64,000 nt of DNA from Campylobacter gracilis (GTDB taxonomy: Bacteria > Campylobacterota > Campylobacteria > Campylobacterales > Campylobacteraceae). The translations under genes were made by a program, and so were the position numbers. The notes beneath the pieces were generated by a model. The model saw only the letters and a list, made by a program, of their open reading frames with translations, did no database searches and was not told where the DNA came from. The DNA lies in NCBI RefSeq assembly GCF_018374135.1, contig NZ_JAHAFS010000007.1, forward strand, positions 28,482 to 92,481. The letters are read 5' to 3'. This document shows, piece by piece, positions 61,148 through 64,000 of this stretch. How positions within the stretch are numbered: the stretch's first letter is position 1; the number at the start of each line of letters is the position of its first letter.

Positions 61148-61351
61148 CTAGTTTGCAGCGTCTTGAAGCTCTTCTTCGATTTCGGAGTTGCTTTTTACGA
61201 CCATGCCTGAGCCATGAATGACGCTAGGCATGCAGGATGTGCAGATATGCACCGTCTCGCCGTTTTTATGCGCCTTGATAAAGACCGCGTTTTCATCGTC
61301 GCTGCTTTTTAGCGAACAAATATTGCAAATGTAAATATCACCTGATTTCAT
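61148..61351 (-). CDS. Small zinc-ribbon-like protein (67 aa)
   Basis: A 67-residue protein with two CxxC knuckles, C9/C12 (YICNIC) and C37/C40 (ICTSC), the spacing of a zinc ribbon. An acidic tail follows. Start codon preceded by AAAGGATTTCT. Family unknown to me; small ribbons like this often bind RNA, RNA polymerase or act as metal stores. Confidence 0.65.
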   Translation of the reverse strand: MKSGDIYICNICSLKSSDDENAVFIKAHKNGETVHICTSCMPSVIHGSGMVVKSNSEIEEELQDAAN

Positions 61352-61424
61352 AGAAATCCTTTCTTAAAAAATTTTGCACTATTTTATGAAAATTTCAAAA
61401 TTTTTCATTGATTTTAGTTAATCT

Positions 61425-62165
61425 TTAGCGATTTTTATTGCGGGCGCTTTCGTCTATCAGCACTACGTGCGTCAAAAAGATGATGAAAAATAGCTGGAAA
61501 AATAATCCTACCAGCGGGATCAAACACAGCAGGTAAAAAATAAAAGCGCTTAGAGCAAATTTATATCCGCCACCCATTTTATAGCAGCGCTCGAAGCTTT
61601 TCGCGCTTAAAGCGTTTGAAGCGACGTCGATTAGAATCAGCTTGTAATAGATATAAAAAAACGGCACGTTTATGATAAATAAATTTATCACCGGCACGAA
61701 CAAAAGCACCGAACAGATAAATAAAATCGCTAAAAATTTTAAAATTTCAAGGCTTATCAGCTTTAGCACTCGCGCCGTGCTCGCTTCATCCGCGCGGCTT
61801 AGATGGAAGTGGCGCGCGTTGATCTCTTTAGTGACTGCGGGCGTCAGAAAGGCCGCGATGATAAGCGCGCAAAACACGCTAAGCATCAGCACCGCAAAGC
61901 TAGCAAACACCGAAAAAATCGCGCCGATAATCCACTTCGTAGCAGCAAAGCTTAGAATTTTTGCAATTATTGGGAAGCGCTGCTCGTCCAAGAAGCTAAA
62001 ATCGCCGCTTTGCGCGCCCTGCGAAAGCGCGTCAAAAAGCTCTTTGCCGCCGAAAAATGCGAGCGTGCCTAAGATTATGAGCGAGCACACAAGCGGCAAT
62101 AGCGAGAGCAAAATAAACTTGCGCGTAAAAAAATCCTGCTTCGCCAAATTAAAAATTCTACCCAT
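61425..62165 (-). CDS. EI24/CysZ-like membrane protein
   Basis: A 246-residue protein with five or six hydrophobic segments and the EI24-domain pattern: a helical hairpin at about 60-105, FLTPAVTKEINARHF in the central loop, and FFYIYYKLILIDVASNAL near 170-190. CysZ in enterobacteria is a sulfate importer; epsilonproteobacterial members are uncharacterised. It stands alone. Confidence 0.75.
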   Translation of the reverse strand: MGRIFNLAKQDFFTRKFILLSLLPLVCSLIILGTLAFFGGKELFDALSQGAQSGDFSFLDEQRFPIIAKILSFAATKWIIGAIFSVFASFAVLMLSVFCALIIAAFLTPAVTKEINARHFHLSRADEASTARVLKLISLEILKFLAILFICSVLLFVPVINLFIINVPFFYIYYKLILIDVASNALSAKSFERCYKMGGGYKFALSAFIFYLLCLIPLVGLFFQLFFIIFLTHVVLIDESARNKNR

Positions 62166-62590
62166 GTATGCTCCTATTTGCGTTATTTTATCGACTTTTG
62201 CGACGGAATTTGAGCTGAGGGGTAATTTGGCTGCTGCACGAAATCGCGCCTCATCAATCCGCCCGCTTGGCTAATTCGCTTTTTTTAACCGGCTCATCTC
62301 GCCTTATAATACGAAATTTATACTTTGATCGCTTGCCGCCCGCGTTTAATCTGCTCATTTATAGTGCGTAAAAAAGAGGCCAGATCTAGCTATGTTTTTG
62401 CCTGCTGCGAATATTTATTTGCTTGCTGCGCAGAATTTTTGCCTCTTATAAATAAGATGACATTGCGTAAAATTTCAGGCGCAAAATTGCAGAATTTCAA
62501 ATCAAAGCCTTTTTTAAAATTCGCATGCCGAAATTTTATAGGTGGAATTTTAAAATTTTAAAGATAAATCTCGCGCGCAAATCCACGACT
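62166..62590. other. Spacer without a supported gene
   Basis: About 425 bp. Contains several RAATTY hexamers and no ORF with a ribosome site; 62325-62561 (+) is open but reads like low-complexity sequence. Confidence 0.45.
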
Positions 62591-63280
62591 TCACTTCGTC
62601 GCGTCGTAGATCTTTTGCAATTGCTCGTAAATTTCGTTTGCGCTTACTGCACCTTTTGATAGCACCTCGATTAGCACCTCGTTATCTTCAAGGTCTCCCC
62701 AGATTTTGCGGTAGCTGCCCTCTTTATAGCCGTTATTTTGGCGGAATTTATTCAGCACGTTTTTGCCGATATATTTGGCAAAAAGTATGTCTAAGCTCAC
62801 TCCGCATTTAATCGCCACGCGGAAAAAATCGGTCAGCAGCTCGCCGATTTGCAGCTCAAATCCGCTCGTTTCGTGGATGATGAGCTCGATGTCGTTTACG
62901 ATCTCGTAGATGCTGTATTCGCGCACGTCGTAGGCGTAGGAGCTAAACTCTGCAAACCCACTCACCGCCGTGACGTCACTTACGATGTGATCGATGTCTT
63001 TGCTGCCGTAATATTGCTCTAAAATATAGCTCATCACGAAGTGCCAAATATCAACGATCTCGATGACGATATTATTCACGTCCGGCGCTGCAGAGATATT
63101 TTTCCAATGCTTCCACGCAAAGCTATCGATGAGCTCTGCGCATTCCATGTAAATGCAGCGCTTCCAGTTGATAAGTTTGCCATTTTTTGTATAGCCGTCC
63201 TCCCAGCCCGCGCCATTTGTTTCGTCGTTTAGGGCTTGCTGCATCAAAAACATCTCTTTTACTTTTTTATAATTTTCCAT
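62591..63280 (-). CDS. dut: Dimeric all-alpha dUTPase
   Basis: A 229-residue enzyme of the dimeric dUTPase family (MazG-like superfamily), as in C. jejuni, which also has 229 residues. Metal-binding motifs are visible: MECAELIDSFAWKHWKN and IVIEIVDIWHFVMS (ExxD/E patterns). It hydrolyses dUTP and dUDP to dUMP. It shares a 80-base divergent promoter region with the next gene. Confidence 0.9.
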   Translation of the reverse strand: MENYKKVKEMFLMQQALNDETNGAGWEDGYTKNGKLINWKRCIYMECAELIDSFAWKHWKNISAAPDVNNIVIEIVDIWHFVMSYILEQYYGSKDIDHIVSDVTAVSGFAEFSSYAYDVREYSIYEIVNDIELIIHETSGFELQIGELLTDFFRVAIKCGVSLDILFAKYIGKNVLNKFRQNNGYKEGSYRKIWGDLEDNEVLIEVLSKGAVSANEIYEQLQKIYDATK

Positions 63281-63306
63281 AAAAATTCTCCTAATTTTGG
63301 CTCGCG

Positions 63307-63339
63307 ATTATAGCTAATAAAAGAAAATCATTGTATAAT
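63307..63339. promoter_or_regulatory. Back-to-back -10 elements for dut and the PNPOx-like gene
   Basis: ATTATA at 63307-63312 reads TATAAT on the minus strand, 27 bases before dut. TATAAT at 63334-63339 serves the plus-strand gene at 63361. The two promoters overlap within an 80-bp region. Confidence 0.5.
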
Positions 63340-63360
63340 TTAGCAAAAAGGAGGCTTAAA

Positions 63361-63774
63361 ATGTGTGCCGCTCAGGATAAATTCGACGAGTTTTTAGGCA
63401 GGATGAAACTCCTATCTCTCGGAGTTTTGCGCAATAATCTGCCATATTGCTGCAGTGCATTTTATGCCTACGATCCGCAAAATAAGGAGCTCATCATCGC
63501 AAGCGCGAGCGACTCTGAGCATATCAAAGCAGTCTTTGCCAACCGCGGAGTTGCAGCTACGGTCGCGCTGGATACGAAATTTGTAGGCAGGATCAAAGGC
63601 GTGCAGATTTGCGGCCATATCCGTAGCGCGGATGAGCGCGAAACCTCGCTATATCTTAAGCGCTTCCCGTTTGCGCGCGCGATGGAGACCGATTTTTTTA
63701 CGATCAGAATCGATTGGATGAAAATGACCGATAATACTCTAACTTTCGGCAAAAAGCTAATTTGGGAGCGCTAG
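63361..63774 (+). CDS. Pyridoxamine 5'-phosphate oxidase-family protein
   Basis: A 137-residue FMN-type split-barrel protein. The start at 63361 has a very strong AAAGGAGG site; the frame is open for 10 codons upstream through the promoter. Patterns such as IIASASDSEHIKAVFAN, AATVALDTKFVGRIKGVQI and FPFARAM fit the family, which binds FMN, haem or F420. Function not known. It is divergent from dut. Confidence 0.75.
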   Translation: MCAAQDKFDEFLGRMKLLSLGVLRNNLPYCCSAFYAYDPQNKELIIASASDSEHIKAVFANRGVAATVALDTKFVGRIKGVQICGHIRSADERETSLYLKRFPFARAMETDFFTIRIDWMKMTDNTLTFGKKLIWER

Positions 63775-63984
63775 CTCGCTAAGAATATCGTCTATTTATT
63801 TTTACGAAATTTTAAACTTTGCGAGGATCAAATTTTATCTAGTAAGATTTTGCAATTTGCATAAAATTCTATCTTGTCGATTTTTCAAAGAATTTCACCA
63901 TTAGACCCGCTTTAAAATTTCCACTCGGTTAGTTTTTTGGAATTTTACAGCATGGAATTTAGCGTAAAATTTCATGCTGCAAGC

Positions 63985-64000
63985 GGGGGGGGGGGGGGGG
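63985..64000 (+). repeat. Poly-G tract at the window end (at least 16 G)
   Basis: A run of G reaching the last base, again preceded by AAGC. It lies 210 bp after the PNPOx-like gene in a RAATTY-rich spacer. Long G tracts in Campylobacter often cause phase variation of nearby surface genes; a contig end or read artefact is also possible. Confidence 0.6.

Overview
The window looks like a chromosomal segment of an epsilonproteobacterium, most likely a Campylobacter of the higher-GC oral type (C. gracilis/showae/rectus-like). The reasons are a Wolinella/Campylobacter-type nos cluster with a cytochrome-fused NosZ, CiaB next to a YciA-type thioesterase, a single-chain pyruvate:flavodoxin oxidoreductase with FldA nearby, a dimeric dUTPase, poly-G tracts, and spacers saturated with AAATTT-like hexamers. 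The species is an inference; no rRNA gene is present to settle it. No tRNA, rRNA, CRISPR array, transposase or prophage was found.

Layout. 1-3849 (+): a tightly overlapping operon with a NosL-like protein at each end of an FtsX/LolD-type ABC pair and a polytopic CPYC membrane protein. 3850-4608: short tandem repeats and a gene-free spacer. 4609-7881 (-): a subtilisin-type autotransporter. 8123-9577 (+): a DUF364 protein and a small serine hydrolase. 10038-12342 (-): an AT-rich array of duplicated, partly decayed genes of unknown function. 12614-16077 (-): a DUF4139 protein and a FecCD/FhuC-type importer pair without a binding protein. 16736-28801 (-): the nitrous oxide reduction cluster, running from a NapL-like propeller through nosZ, B, D, G, C1, C2, H, F and L, then a 758-bp repeat-rich gap, nosY and a degenerate NosL-like gene. 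29098-30765 (+): a Dcu transporter with an extra domain. 30974-34949 (+): larA-larC-larE-larB, for lactate racemase and its nickel-pincer cofactor. 35121-38025 (+): an AT-rich orphan, a DUF2809 protein and a two-subunit tartrate dehydratase/fumarase. 38141-41252: a permease, an asparaginase-family enzyme and a GntR regulator. 41680-51274: an MFS exporter, NifJ, an Asp/Glu racemase, a DUF2325 protein, an unknown protein, flavodoxin and a lipoprotein. 51909-63774: a three-domain acyltransferase/acyl-ACP synthetase, a YcxB-like protein, a frameshifted membrane gene, an SDR, CiaB, a thioesterase, a zinc-ribbon peptide, an EI24/CysZ-like protein, dUTPase and a PNPOx-like protein.

How the genes fit together. 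The picture is anaerobic or microaerobic respiration of organic acids and amino acids. Lactate (lar), tartrate or malate (ttdAB), asparagine/aspartate and C4-dicarboxylates (Dcu) would feed fumarate and pyruvate metabolism. NifJ would pass electrons to FldA. N2O reduction would use the menaquinol route of NosG/NosH and cytochromes NosC1/C2. Four NosL-family genes suggest heavy investment in periplasmic copper handling.

The most unusual signal is at the sequence level. RAATTY hexamers (AAATTT, AAATTC, GAATTT, GAATTC) occur about every 33-40 bp in the spacers I counted by hand, roughly 25-30 times the chance rate. They also recur inside Asn-Ser-rich linkers of exported proteins. RAATTY is the motif whose methylation marks DNA for uptake in C. 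jejuni, so these arrays may be an uptake or recognition signature. Other points to check are homopolymer frameshifts in two membrane genes, a zincin motif in CiaB, poly-G tracts at 50457 and at the window end, and the NosL-flanked ABC operon.
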